NCBI RefSeq assembly: GCF_002019705.1
Contig: NZ_KV917377.1
Coordinates: 680,565 to 744,564, forward strand
Direction of reading: 5' to 3'
DNA from: Shouchella patagoniensis
Lineage (GTDB): Bacteria > Bacillota > Bacilli > Bacillales > Bacillaceae_D
DNA: 64,000 nt
The translations under genes were made by a program, and so were the position numbers. Below the pieces are notes generated by a model. It worked only from the letters and a program-made list of their open reading frames with translations. It was not told where the DNA came from and made no database searches. Shown here one piece after another: positions 1 to 7,993 of the stretch (within the stretch, counting starts at the first letter, position 1; the number at the start of each line of letters is the position of its first letter).

Positions 1-218
1 CGAACAGCTGTACGGATATTTTCCGGAACTGAATCCAAGCTTGCAACAAGTTCGTCAATGTCTTTACTTGCTAAAGATTCATGACCTTCAAGAGCCGCAT
101 TCAAGTTTGTCACATACGTGTTATGGTGCTTACCGTGGTGAATATTCATTGTTTGTTCATCAATGTGTGGTTCCAATGCATTTGCTGCATAAGGTAGTTC
201 AGGTAATTTGTAAGCCAT
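1..218 (-). CDS. sodA: Superoxide dismutase (Mn/Fe type), N-terminal part, cut by window edge
   Basis: The enzyme dismutates superoxide to oxygen and hydrogen peroxide in the cytoplasm. The readable 72 residues begin [20 protein letters not shown] and contain the HHGKHH segment of the Fe/Mn family, whose first His is a metal ligand. The start is the ATG at 218, preceded by AAGGAGG. The rest of the gene lies beyond position 1. In B. subtilis sodA also sits next to the yqgC-yqfZ-ispG region, which fits the neighbours here. Metal preference (Mn expected in Bacillus) cannot be read from this fragment. Confidence 0.93.
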   Translation of the reverse strand, partial: MAYKLPELPYAANALEPHIDEQTMNIHHGKHHNTYVTNLNAALEGHESLASKDIDELVASLDSVPENIRTAV

Positions 219-344
219 AGTAGAGTTCCTCCTTCAAATTTCATAACTGATTTCTCAATTAGATTACCATTAAAGAAAGCGTACCGCAATGAATATGCTT
301 GCACTTTCTCATCTATCATTTCTATTCCCACTCTACATATGCAT

Positions 345-392
345 AAACATGAAAAAAACACTCTTTTGAAAAAGAGTGTTTTTTTCATGTTT
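345..392 (-). terminator. Terminator-like perfect inverted repeat after the tRNA cluster
   Basis: A long perfect palindrome has AAACATG outer arms and CACTCTTTT/AAAAGAGTG inner arms around a tiny loop. It lies just downstream of the last tRNA (Ser) on the minus strand and upstream of sodA. The arms contain T-runs, so it can end transcription of the tRNA operon. Confidence 0.7.
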
Positions 393-396
393 AGAA

Positions 397-486
397 CGGA
401 GGAAGAGGGATTCGAACCCCCGCGCGGTGTAACCCGCCTGTCGGTTTTCAAGACCGATCCCTTCAGCCGAACTTGGGTATTCCTCC
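397..486 (-). tRNA. tRNA-Ser(TGA)
   Basis: The 90-base gene has a class II long variable arm. The acceptor GGAGGAA pairs with TTCCTCC, followed by discriminator G. The anticodon loop CTTGAAA gives TGA, and the T-loop is GTTCGAATC. Unlike the other four tRNAs in the cluster it does not encode the 3' CCA, so CCA must be added by the nucleotidyltransferase. It is the last gene of the minus-strand cluster Asn-Met-His-Ile2-Ser. Confidence 0.95.
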
Positions 487-489
487 AAA

Positions 490-566
490 TGGTGGACCCT
501 GTAGGACTCGAACCTACGACCAATCGGTTATGAGCCGAGTGCTCTAACCAACTGAGCTAAGGGTCC
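490..566 (-). tRNA. tRNA-Ile2(CAT), lysidine type (alternatively tRNA-Met)
   Basis: The 77-base tRNA has acceptor GGACCCT/AGGGTCC, anticodon loop CTCATAA (CAT) and an encoded CCA. A separate elongator Met tRNA with the same CAT anticodon lies at 675-751, and the GGACC-type acceptor resembles the Bacillus tRNA-Ile2 whose C34 is changed to lysidine by TilS. I therefore prefer Ile2, which reads AUA. Identity from the anticodon alone is ambiguous. Confidence 0.8.
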
Positions 567-572
567 ATATGA

Positions 573-649
573 TGGGGCGGCTGATGGGAATTGAACCCAC
601 GAGTGCCGGAATCACAATCCGGTGCGTTAACCACTTCGCCACAACCGCC
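573..649 (-). tRNA. tRNA-His(GTG)
   Basis: The anticodon loop TTGTGAT gives GTG. The acceptor has the His-specific extra G(-1) paired with C73 (GGCGGTTG against CAGCCGCC), so the identity element is encoded in the gene. CCA is encoded at 573-575. The T-loop is GTTCAATTC. Confidence 0.95.
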
Positions 650-674
650 AAGCTGTGTCATTATGTAAATGTTA

Positions 675-751
675 TGGTAGCGGCGGAGGGGATCGAACCC
701 CCGACCTCACGGGTATGAACCGTACGCTCTAGCCAGCTGAGCTACACCGCC
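675..751 (-). tRNA. tRNA-Met(CAT), elongator
   Basis: The anticodon loop TTCATAC gives CAT. The acceptor GGCGGTG pairs with CGCCGCT, followed by ACCA encoded in the gene. The first acceptor pair can form (G:U) and the anticodon stem lacks the three consecutive G:C pairs of initiator tRNA, so this is the elongator form. Confidence 0.92.
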
Positions 752-753
752 AA

Positions 754-828
754 TGGCTCCACAGGCAGGATTCGAACCTGCGACCGATCGGTTAACAGCC
801 GATAGCTCTACCACTGAGCTACTGTGGA
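754..828 (-). tRNA. tRNA-Asn(GTT)
   Basis: The anticodon loop CTGTTAA gives GTT. The acceptor TCCACAG pairs with CTGTGGA, followed by G73 and an encoded CCA. It is the first gene of the minus-strand tRNA cluster, three bases from tRNA-Met, so the genes are almost certainly co-transcribed. Confidence 0.95.
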
Positions 829-857
829 TCGTTTGTGTTTCGTTAAGGACAAGAATT

Positions 858-886
858 ATATTACCATGATTTATCAGAGTGTGCAA
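858..886 (-). promoter_or_regulatory. Candidate sigma-A promoter of the tRNA cluster
   Basis: On the minus strand TTGCAC is followed 17 bases later by TAATAT, just upstream of tRNA-Asn. A perfect TATAAT overlaps it with a 20-base spacing. It is the only promoter-like stretch between the Na/Pi transporter and the tRNAs. Confidence 0.5.
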
Positions 887-900
887 TACCTTTTTGAAAA

Positions 901-927
901 AAAGATCGGACTTTTTGTCCGATCTTT
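901..927 (-). terminator. Terminator of the Na/Pi cotransporter gene
   Basis: AAGATCGGAC and GTCCGATCTT flank a short T-rich loop immediately after the stop codon at 933. The minus-strand product ends in a T-run. Confidence 0.85.
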
Positions 928-932
928 CTTTT

Positions 933-2558
933 TTATTGTTCATCGATAACTACTTCAGCAATATTGACAGAATGATCACCAATCCGTTCTAGGTTTGAGA
1001 TAATATCTACAAAGATAATACCAGCTGCTCCAGAACATTCTCCATCATTCATCCGTTGAATATGTTGCTTACGCAGTTTTCTTTCCATTTTATCAATCAA
1101 TTCTTCGTGTTTAAGGACGTCATGCGCTTTATCTAAATCATCTTTTTCAAGTGAATCCATTGCTTCTTCCAAAGTAGAATAAGTCAATTCAAACATTTCA
1201 TTTAGATCAGCAAGAGCGATACCACTTAGTGTTACCTTATTTGCCTTTTGATAATCTTTTAATTCAACAATGTTCTCCATATGGTCACCAATTCGTTCAA
1301 TGTCTCTAACCGCATTTAATAAAGTTGAATGAAGGTTTGAATCAGTTGCTGACAAAGACCTAGCCGAAATTTTCACCAAGTAATCAGTAATTTCTCGGTC
1401 AAGATTATTAATAGCTAACTCATATTGTAAAGCTAAATCAGCATCCTTTTTCTCCCCAGTTTCCATATAACGAATGGCTTGTTTTAATCCTCGTTTTGAG
1501 TAATCGGCCATATGAATCACTTCTTGTTTAGCTTGTCCCAATGCTATTGCTGGTGAGTTCCCGATAAAGATCGGATCCAAATGCTTTGGTTTGTAATCTA
1601 AATCTAACCCGTCCCCAGGTACAAGTTTGGTAACAATATATGCAAGTGATGCTATAAAAGGAAATTGAATAATGACGTTTGACACATTGTAAACCCCATG
1701 TGCAGATGCAATTTGCATAGCAGGATTTAAATTAAATTGTCCTGCTAAGTACTCAATACAGGTAACAAATAACGGAAATGCAATCATTACAAGAATCGCG
1801 CCAATTACATTAAAAATAACATGAGTAAGAGCTGCTCTTCTTGCCGCTACGGTCGCACCGATAGCTACTAATACGGCTGTAAGAGTTGTTCCAATGTTAT
1901 CTCCAATTAAAACTGGCAATGCTGCTCCAAGACTCATAGCACCTTGCTCATATAATTGTTGAACTAAACCAATTGCTGCTGTTGAGCTTTGTAATGCAAC
2001 GGCTAAAATAACTCCGACTACTACACCAAGAAGAGGGTTTTCACTCATACGTGCAGTGAAATCAACAAATGGCTCCCAACCACTAAGTGGACGCAAACTG
2101 CTACCCATAAGGTCTAGACCATAGAAAAGTCCACCAAAACCAAAAATGACTTGGCCAATAGAAGTTATTCTTTTCTTTTTAAAGAAGAAAATCAAAAAAG
2201 CCCCGACTGCCATAATGGGTAGACTATATTCTTTGATCGGTAAGCCAATAATAAACGCCGTTGTTGTTGTACCAATATTTGCGCCCATAATAACCGCAAT
2301 TGCTTGTCTCAATTTCATAAAACCCGCGTTAACTAACCCAATTGTTAATACAGTTGTCGCAGTGCTACTCTGAAGCAAAATCGTAACAACGATACCGGCG
2401 ATTAACCCCATAAAAGGATTTGATGTATATTTGTCTAATAAATCCCGTAATCGGTCACCTGCTGTTTTTTGGAGCCCGTCTCCCATATATTTAACGGAAA
2501 ACAGGAAAATCCCAATTCCCCCCAGGAACGTGAACAGCAACGCTTGAAACTCTCCCAC
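933..2558 (-). CDS. Na/Pi cotransporter family protein with C-terminal PhoU-like domain
   Basis: This is an integral membrane phosphate importer of the Na/Pi-II (NptA) family. The membrane part carries the family's inverted repeat: two QSSTA motifs and two G-A/D-NIGTT motifs. The last 200 residues are cytoplasmic and PhoU-like, with the paired ERIGDH motifs (DIERIGDHMENI and NLERIGDHSVNI) that bind metal in PhoU. The GTG at 2558 has AAGGG nine bases upstream; in-frame ATG (2567) and TTG (2579) are alternatives. About 541 residues is normal for the PhoU-fused subfamily. A second, shorter member without PhoU lies at 42638. A Pho-box-like repeat lies upstream (2676-2692). Substrate is inferred from the family. 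Confidence 0.88.
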   Translation of the reverse strand: MGEFQALLFTFLGGIGIFLFSVKYMGDGLQKTAGDRLRDLLDKYTSNPFMGLIAGIVVTILLQSSTATTVLTIGLVNAGFMKLRQAIAVIMGANIGTTTTAFIIGLPIKEYSLPIMAVGAFLIFFFKKKRITSIGQVIFGFGGLFYGLDLMGSSLRPLSGWEPFVDFTARMSENPLLGVVVGVILAVALQSSTAAIGLVQQLYEQGAMSLGAALPVLIGDNIGTTLTAVLVAIGATVAARRAALTHVIFNVIGAILVMIAFPLFVTCIEYLAGQFNLNPAMQIASAHGVYNVSNVIIQFPFIASLAYIVTKLVPGDGLDLDYKPKHLDPIFIGNSPAIALGQAKQEVIHMADYSKRGLKQAIRYMETGEKKDADLALQYELAINNLDREITDYLVKISARSLSATDSNLHSTLLNAVRDIERIGDHMENIVELKDYQKANKVTLSGIALADLNEMFELTYSTLEEAMDSLEKDDLDKAHDVLKHEELIDKMERKLRKQHIQRMNDGECSGAAGIIFVDIISNLERIGDHSVNIAEVVIDEQ

Positions 2559-2675
2559 ACATCTCATCCCTTCATCCAACTCATTTTTAGTTGTCTTTCG
2601 ACAAACCTCAACAATGATGTTCCGTGTCTATTATTAAACAATCTTCAAGTGTTTGTAAACATGCATTTTCATATC

Positions 2676-2692
2676 TTTACACTTTTTTTACA
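2676..2692 (+). promoter_or_regulatory. Pho-box-like direct repeat upstream of the Na/Pi cotransporter
   Basis: TTTACA-N5-TTTACA reads on the plus strand, matching the Bacillus PhoP box (two TT(A/C/T)ACA-type hexamers 5 bases apart). A further TTTACA lies on the minus strand at 2654-2659, 17 bases before a weak TAATAA. The box is about 115 bases upstream of a phosphate transporter gene but points away from it. The 2559-2872 gap otherwise holds only AT-rich DNA and the NfeD terminator. Confidence 0.4.
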
Positions 2693-2823
2693 AAAGAAAT
2701 ATATAAACCATTACCTAACTCCCTACACATAGGCGAATCAATCATCTTCACCTCTTACTGTGCACAAATTACAACAATGCTATCAAAGAATTGTAAAGTT
2801 TTGATTATAAATAAAATAAAATC

Positions 2824-2862
2824 AAAAAAAGCCGACCTGTTTTTTTACAGATCAGCTTTTTT
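2824..2862 (-). terminator. Terminator of the short NfeD gene
   Basis: An imperfect stem, AAAAGCCGACCTGT against ACAGATCAGCTTTT, with flanking A/T runs follows the stop codon at 2873 on the minus strand. Confidence 0.75.
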
Positions 2863-2872
2863 ATTCAACTTC

Positions 2873-3535
2873 TTACTTCGAATCTTTGTTATCCATTTCT
2901 TTTGCTTCTATTGCTTTGACTAGAATTCTCGTGCCATCAACTGAAACAACTTCAATGTCCGCATCTGACTGAATCCACTGACCTCCACTTGTCGCACTGT
3001 AAGGTTCACCATCAATTTCTGCTGTCCCTGTTGGACGAAAAGCCGTTAACGCTTTTCCTTGCTTCCCTATTAAATCTTTATAGCTCTCATTCATCGAATT
3101 ATAACCGGCTTCAGAGGACAACGTATCTTTCAGTGTCATTTTCGCCCACATATTCCTATGAGGAAAGACCTTCAAAAATAACAATGAAGAAAACGCACCA
3201 ACGATCGTTGCCATCCCTACAAGGATGCTATAAACCATATCAGGAGCAGGAACCGCTAAACCAACGATCATAAAAATGATACCTATTGCAGCAATCGTCC
3301 CATCTGAAGTGACATTCCCATCAAATATGATTAATCCAAGACCAATCAAATAGAAAATAATTACCCATGTTCCGGTATCACCATTCAGGTGATGGAGAAA
3401 GTAAACGCTTATTAGACCGAGACCAAGTAAGCCAAACAATCCTCTTGCCCGCACAAGCAATTCTCCAATCAAAAACAATGTCCCTAAAGCAACAACGAGA
3501 AATCCTACTGTTGCTGAATCCAACCAATCAATCAT
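2873..3535 (-). CDS. Short NfeD-family membrane protein (no protease domain)
   Basis: This 220-residue membrane protein has about five hydrophobic segments (residues 8-135) and a C-terminal OB-fold NfeD domain (about 155-210, with the IGKQGKALTAFRPTG core). NfeD proteins partner with flotillin/stomatin-type scaffolds; B. subtilis has a short form (YuaF, beside floT) and a long form (YqeZ, beside floA). This is the short form, but no flotillin gene adjoins it. The long form is at 40299. The ATG follows GGGAGG. A clear sigma-W-type promoter sits 41 bases upstream, suggesting an envelope-stress role. Confidence 0.88.
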   Translation of the reverse strand: MIDWLDSATVGFLVVALGTLFLIGELLVRARGLFGLLGLGLISVYFLHHLNGDTGTWVIIFYLIGLGLIIFDGNVTSDGTIAAIGIIFMIVGLAVPAPDMVYSILVGMATIVGAFSSLLFLKVFPHRNMWAKMTLKDTLSSEAGYNSMNESYKDLIGKQGKALTAFRPTGTAEIDGEPYSATSGGQWIQSDADIEVVSVDGTRILVKAIEAKEMDNKDSK

Positions 3536-3575
3536 TATTGGAACCTCCCATCATTTCATTTCCTTTTCTCCTTCA

Positions 3576-3602
3576 TACGTTGTTCGCACTCTTTTGGTTT
3601 CA
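3576..3602 (-). promoter_or_regulatory. Sigma-W-like promoter for the short NfeD gene
   Basis: Minus-strand TGAAAC is followed after 17 bases by CGTA, the sigma-W (ECF) consensus. The -10 lies about 40 bases before the NfeD ATG. The same architecture precedes yqeZ-floA at 41687-41713. Confidence 0.65.
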
Positions 3603-3615
3603 TTCCAAAACAAAA

Positions 3616-3635
3616 AGAGAGGAAGCCTCCTCTCT
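3616..3635 (-). terminator. Terminator of the DUF1002 gene
   Basis: A perfect stem AGAGAGGA/TCCTCTCT with loop AGCC follows the stop codon at 3637; the minus-strand transcript continues into TTTTTG. It insulates the downstream sigma-W-type promoter. Confidence 0.8.
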
Positions 3636-3636
3636 A

Positions 3637-4518
3637 TTATGAACGAAATGCATCACGAATGGAATTAAAAAAGCGTTTTAACGCATCAACGATTCCGTCA
3701 AAAAAAGATTGCGCCTCTTCACTATCAAGCAAACCTGCTAAATTTTCACGGGCCTTGTCTAATTGATCTTTCATTCCATTCCAATCAATATCAAGTTCTT
3801 TCATTTTCATAAATAATGCAGTTAACTCATTTGTTTCTTCTTCGCTTAATGTAATATTTATTTCTTCTGCCAATTGAAGAATAATCGTTCTCATCTCATC
3901 TTCTGTTTTTATATCCGTTGTTGCTATTTTTTCTTTTATGCGAATGATTAGTTCATTTGCATCTTGATTTCCAACAGAATCAGCTAACTCCGCTGTTCGA
4001 ATCATTTCTTCATTTGCAACATTTTTTTGTTCCTCTGGAATATCGATATTAGCAGCTGTCTCATATGCTTTAATTAAGCCCGTTAAAGCAGCTGTTCCCG
4101 AGACTTCAAATGGAGCAGTGACATACACTTCAGCATCTTTTACCCCCGCTGTAATTAGTGCATTTGCATACATTTCATTTGTAACCCAATTGATTTCATC
4201 GGCTTTTACTTGTATCCCGGTGCCGCCTTTTCCAATCATGATTTTTGAAGAAGACAAAGCGCGACTGCCAATCTGTTTAGCGCTAATATACTCTCCTAAA
4301 TAAAGATGTTCTTCCTCATTTGTTACATACAACGTTTCGACGTCGTCAGTAACGCCCATCTTTTGTAGAATTTCATTTTTTTGATTGGATGTTAGGTCCT
4401 CACCTAATGTAATAAAAACGTCACCCGGCACAGTATCAGCTTTGGCCGTATTAGAAAAAACAGTTCCAGCAACCGCAAGTGATAATACAATTGCCACTAG
4501 TTTTCGATTTACTTTCAA
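3637..4518 (-). CDS. Secreted DUF1002 protein
   Basis: This 293-residue protein has a classical signal peptide (MKVNRK, hydrophobic core, cleavage near TAKA-DT around residues 25-28). The body matches DUF1002: a mixed alpha/beta first half (VFITLGEDLTS, SSKIMIGKGGTGI, EVYVTAPFEVSGTAALTG) and a helical, acidic C-terminal half, ending in an amphipathic RFFNSIRDAFRS. The function of DUF1002 is unknown. It lies on the cell surface or is released. The start has AAGGAGGAG. It is transcribed alone, between its own terminator and an MFS gene. Confidence 0.85.
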   Translation of the reverse strand: MKVNRKLVAIVLSLAVAGTVFSNTAKADTVPGDVFITLGEDLTSNQKNEILQKMGVTDDVETLYVTNEEEHLYLGEYISAKQIGSRALSSSKIMIGKGGTGIQVKADEINWVTNEMYANALITAGVKDAEVYVTAPFEVSGTAALTGLIKAYETAANIDIPEEQKNVANEEMIRTAELADSVGNQDANELIIRIKEKIATTDIKTEDEMRTIILQLAEEINITLSEEETNELTALFMKMKELDIDWNGMKDQLDKARENLAGLLDSEEAQSFFDGIVDALKRFFNSIRDAFRS

Positions 4519-4620
4519 TGAATAGCTCCTCCTTCTTGAAGAGACTGGTTAAGCAGCCTTCACATACAAGTTACCGTTTTACCAATAGAAGGAGAAGGGT
4601 CTAAAGTCTTAGTTAGTTGT

Positions 4621-5787
4621 TTATTTTTGTGTGATTCTTTGAATCATCTGCCTAAAATTAGGTAGAAAAACAAGTAGACAAGCTAAAACTGTGAACATAA
4701 GACCAAAAAGCTCGACCAATCCCTCCTTTTGCATCCAGCGTCCGTAAAAGAGAGGAGCTGTTGCTATGCCAATGAAACGAGCCATCGTTAATCCAGCAAC
4801 GATCCGTGACCGAAACAATTCATTTTCTATATTTGCTAAATTATTGCTTGCTAATGGCAATGCTACTCCTGCACTTGTCCCAATTACGCATAGATAGAAG
4901 CAAAGCAATATAACTGATGAAGGAACAAAGAAGAAAACGCAAGAAGCAATTAGTAGCAGGGTCATCATTCCAACTTTTATGGTCATTTGCTTGTTTAACG
5001 TAATTTTTCGAGACAGTGAAGCGGTAGTAACCATCACTAAGAAAGGAAGTCCCAATAAGATGCCTTTAACAGCAGGAATCATTCCGATAAAGGAGAAATG
5101 ATAAGAAGCATAAAAAAGCAGTCCGTATAGCAAAAAAAGATGGCTTAGACTTAGCGAGAAGTCCGAAATAATACGTACGAAATCATTCCTTGTTTTTTTA
5201 GCAGAAACTTGTTTCGCTTTAGTTTTTTCTACTCTCTTAGGTTCCTTTAGTTTTGGGATAAAGCATAATGAAACAATTGCTATGACGAAGAGTACAAAAG
5301 GCGCATAGCTCCATCCAACATAAATGAGCAAACTACCTAGAAGTGGACTAACCATTTTTGCAAGCCCATTGCTTTGTTCAAGGAATCCAAAAACACGTTT
5401 TTTTTCAATTGTCTCAACATAAAGTGCCGTGTACATATAGGTTAGCGCAGTCACACTCCCTGCTCCGGCACCCATCAAGGTTCTTCCTACCACCACTAAA
5501 CATAAAGAAGACTTTTCAATCTCTAAACTACTTAGTGCAGCTCCAATAAGAACAACAACACAACTTATTTGTATCGTTTTTTTAATCGTTATTTTCTGTG
5601 CCATCAATTGGCCTATCGGTATACAAAGAACACCAGCTAAAGTAAACAGGCTTAACAGCCAAGCTCCACCGCTTTGGCTAAGATTGTAGCTTTCTTGCAT
5701 GAAAGGTATTAACGGTATATACATTGAATTGCCAATGACAATGAGTGTTGGCAATAGCAATAAAGGAATGACGTTTATTTTCTTCAC
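4621..5787 (-). CDS. MFS efflux transporter
   Basis: This is a 388-residue, 12-helix major facilitator of the drug:H+ antiporter type. It begins KKINVIPLLLLPTLIVIGNS, has a motif-A-like loop (GQLMAQKITIKK) after helix 2 and motif-C-like GAGAGS in helix 4-5. A basic cytoplasmic loop (KEPKRVEKTKAKQVSAKKTR) separates the two six-helix halves. I chose the GTG at 5785-5787, preceded by AGAGGG; longer frames would run into the divergent LysM gene. B. subtilis has an MFS gene (yqgE) near sodA, but orthology and substrate cannot be shown by reading. Confidence 0.8.
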   Translation of the reverse strand: MKKINVIPLLLLPTLIVIGNSMYIPLIPFMQESYNLSQSGGAWLLSLFTLAGVLCIPIGQLMAQKITIKKTIQISCVVVLIGAALSSLEIEKSSLCLVVVGRTLMGAGAGSVTALTYMYTALYVETIEKKRVFGFLEQSNGLAKMVSPLLGSLLIYVGWSYAPFVLFVIAIVSLCFIPKLKEPKRVEKTKAKQVSAKKTRNDFVRIISDFSLSLSHLFLLYGLLFYASYHFSFIGMIPAVKGILLGLPFLVMVTTASLSRKITLNKQMTIKVGMMTLLLIASCVFFFVPSSVILLCFYLCVIGTSAGVALPLASNNLANIENELFRSRIVAGLTMARFIGIATAPLFYGRWMQKEGLVELFGLMFTVLACLLVFLPNFRQMIQRITQK

Positions 5788-5886
5788 AATTACCCTCTTT
5801 ATAGGAATACGTTTTTGACGACAGCCATATTCTATAGGTTGTACAGCTCTTTTTTGTTCATTCACATTAAAGGAGGCGACTAACAG

Positions 5887-6228
5887 ATGAAGCGGATTGT
5901 TTATCTTATTATTGCTGTTATCGTTATACTGGGGATTTATCATGACTTAAGTGGGGGTACACTTTCAGACGAATCAACAGGTCCAACTCGATCTACGACC
6001 AATACAAGTTTGCCAAAAGAGATACAACAACCCGAGTCACCAATGTATCAAGAAGTCATAATCGAACCAGGACAAACCGTATTGTCGATTGTAGAACACT
6101 TACATGAAGGTCAAATAGATGAGTCGATTGATACAATTATTAGTGACTTCTCGAAATTAAACGAAGAAATAAATCCAAATGCTTTACAAGTTGGACATAT
6201 GTACCGGTTCCCTCTCTATACCCCTTGA
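5887..6228 (+). CDS. yqfZ: LysM-domain membrane-anchored protein YqfZ
   Basis: This 113-residue protein has an N-terminal membrane anchor (RIVYLIIAVIVILGI), a low-complexity Ser/Thr/Pro linker, and a C-terminal LysM-like module (VIIEPGQTVLSIV ... NPNALQVGHMYRFPLY) for peptidoglycan binding. The start has AAAGGAGG. In B. subtilis yqfZ likewise lies immediately upstream of ispG and is a small LysM protein, supporting the name. It diverges from the MFS gene with a 99-base spacer. Confidence 0.8.
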   Translation: MKRIVYLIIAVIVILGIYHDLSGGTLSDESTGPTRSTTNTSLPKEIQQPESPMYQEVIIEPGQTVLSIVEHLHEGQIDESIDTIISDFSKLNEEINPNALQVGHMYRFPLYTP

Positions 6229-6328
6229 GGGAATTTCCTTGCCAGAAGCGTTAGTTCATTGATAGAATAAAAGGGACTCCATAGGAGAAAAAGACGGGCT
6301 GCTGCCCCTCAAAGGAGCGATATGGTCT

Positions 6329-7432
6329 ATGGCCGAAAGAGTTCATCGAAAAAATACGCGTCCCGTTAAAGTTGGGAATTTAACAATTGGTGGTAATGAC
6401 GAAGTCATTATCCAGAGCATGGCTACAACTAAAACACATGATGTTGAGGCCACGGTTGCTGAAATAAGCCGATTAGAAGAGGCTGGCTGTCAAATTGTAC
6501 GTGTCGCATGTCCAGACATGAGAGCTGCCGAAGCGATTAGTGAAATTAAAAAACGAATTAACATTCCCTTAGTTGTAGACATTCATTTCAATTATAAATT
6601 TGCATTAAAAGCCATTGAAGGCGGTGCAGATAAGATTCGAATTAATCCTGGTAATATTGGGAAACGTGAAAACGTAGAAGCTGTTGTAAAAGCAGCTAAA
6701 GAAAAAGGAATTCCAATTCGAATTGGGGTAAATGCCGGTTCTCTTGAGCGGCATTTACTAGAAAAATATGGGTATCCCACAGCAGATGCAATGGTCGAGA
6801 GTGCTCTTCATCACATTAAGATTCTTGAAGACCTCGACTTTTATGACATAATTGTCTCCATGAAAGCTTCTGATGTTCATTTAGCTGTTGAAGCTTACGA
6901 TAAAGCAAGCCAAGCATTTGATTATCCTCTTCATCTTGGGATTACTGAATCGGGTACACTTTTTGCGGGTACAGTAAAAAGCGCTGCAGGTATCGGTGTG
7001 CTTCTAAATATGGGGATCGGTAATACGCTCCGAATTTCATTGTCTGCAGATCCAGTGGAAGAAGTAAAAGTAGCAAGAGAACTATTGAAATCGTTTGGCC
7101 TTGCAGCTAATGCTGCGACATTAATTTCCTGTCCAACATGTGGTAGAATTGAAATTGATTTAATCAGTATTGCTAACGAAGTTGAAGATTACATCGCAAC
7201 CGTTAAAGCACCAATAAAAGTGGCTGTACTTGGGTGCGCTGTAAACGGACCCGGTGAAGCACGTGAAGCTGACATTGGTATTGCCGGTGCACGCGGAGAA
7301 GGTTTGCTGTTTATGAAAGGTGAGATCGTCCGTAAAGTTCCTGAAGAGACAATGGTTGAAGAGTTGAAAAAGGAAATTGACAAACTTGCTGAAGAACATT
7401 ATGCCAAACAACGCGAAGCTCAGTTGAACTAG
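6329..7432 (+). CDS. ispG: 4-hydroxy-3-methylbut-2-enyl diphosphate synthase (IspG/GcpE)
   Basis: IspG is a [4Fe-4S] enzyme of the non-mevalonate (MEP) isoprenoid pathway, converting MEcPP to HMBPP. The 367-residue protein has the N-terminal TIM-barrel core ([32 protein letters not shown]) and the C-terminal cluster ligands C268, C271 (CPTCGRIE) and C303 (GCAVNGPGE). The ATG at 6329 follows AAAGGAG at 12 bases, slightly long. IspH, the next enzyme, is encoded at 18630, so both terminal MEP steps are in this window. Confidence 0.97.
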   Translation: MAERVHRKNTRPVKVGNLTIGGNDEVIIQSMATTKTHDVEATVAEISRLEEAGCQIVRVACPDMRAAEAISEIKKRINIPLVVDIHFNYKFALKAIEGGADKIRINPGNIGKRENVEAVVKAAKEKGIPIRIGVNAGSLERHLLEKYGYPTADAMVESALHHIKILEDLDFYDIIVSMKASDVHLAVEAYDKASQAFDYPLHLGITESGTLFAGTVKSAAGIGVLLNMGIGNTLRISLSADPVEEVKVARELLKSFGLAANAATLISCPTCGRIEIDLISIANEVEDYIATVKAPIKVAVLGCAVNGPGEAREADIGIAGARGEGLLFMKGEIVRKVPEETMVEELKKEIDKLAEEHYAKQREAQLN

Positions 7433-7438
7433 GTTGAT

Positions 7439-7466
7439 AAAAGCCGGCTCTTAAGAGCCGGCTTTT
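7439..7466. terminator. Bidirectional terminator between ispG and yqfX
   Basis: A perfect palindrome AAAAGCCGGCTC/GAGCCGGCTTTT lies between the convergent ispG and yqfX stops, with A and T runs on the two sides. Confidence 0.9.
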
Positions 7467-7470
7467 CATT

Positions 7471-7899
7471 TTAAAAAAAAGGGGAAAAAATGATAGTACC
7501 CGCGATGGAAACAACTCCAATACCAACTGCCCAAAATCCGAGTGCACGTGCTCCTTTTTTGACTGCAATAGCGCCGCAAATCACCCCAGCCACACCTAAC
7601 AAAAGTGGTACTAAGAATAATGATGTGATTGATAGTACAAGCGCCATTGTGCCTAGAGCCTTTCCAGAGCTATCATTATTTTCTTCCTCTTTCCAACTAG
7701 TTTCTTGTAATTTCCGATGCGCAGGAAACTCATTTGCTGTTTCTTCGTCATATTTATGATCCGATCTTGCATCATAAATATATTCGCTTCCTTTTTCTCC
7801 GTCATGACCATCGACGTGGGTATTCAGAAAAGTTAAGGATGGATCTTCTTCGTCTACTAACCGTATTGGATCATTTTTGTCTTTTCTTTCTTTTGTCAT
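7471..7899 (-). CDS. yqfX: YqfX, DUF4190-type membrane protein
   Basis: This 142-residue protein has a hydrophilic acidic N-terminal half (residues 1-80, rich in D/E/H) and two C-terminal membrane hairpins (LGTMALVLSITSLFLVPLLLG and ALGFWAVGIGVVSIAGTI) joined by the GAIAVKKG loop typical of DUF4190. Function is unknown. It is convergent with ispG and divergent from yqfW, the same arrangement as B. subtilis yqfX-yqfW. A sigma-G-like promoter (GAATT-N17-CAAACTA) lies about 33 bases upstream, consistent with forespore expression. Confidence 0.82.
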   Translation of the reverse strand: MTKERKDKNDPIRLVDEEDPSLTFLNTHVDGHDGEKGSEYIYDARSDHKYDEETANEFPAHRKLQETSWKEEENNDSSGKALGTMALVLSITSLFLVPLLLGVAGVICGAIAVKKGARALGFWAVGIGVVSIAGTIIFSPFF

Positions 7900-7931
7900 T
7901 GGATCCCTACTTTCTTAAAAAGGATTACGCT

Positions 7932-7960
7932 TAGTTTGGCAAAGTAGAGACAACTAATTC
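7932..7960 (-). promoter_or_regulatory. Sigma-G-like promoter for yqfX
   Basis: On the minus strand GAATT is followed after 17 bases by CAAACTA, a close fit to the forespore sigma-G/F -10 consensus and 4 of 5 at the -35. Predicted start about 7925; the ATG is at 7899. Confidence 0.45.
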
Positions 7961-7993
7961 ATGTAAGTATTTCTATAAAGAGGTGTAATAATC

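Noticed and set aside
2597-2603. TGTCGAA (0A-box core) on the minus strand near the Na/Pi transporter start
   Set aside because: Single 7-base matches are expected about eight times in 64 kb on both strands; nothing else links this gene to Spo0A.
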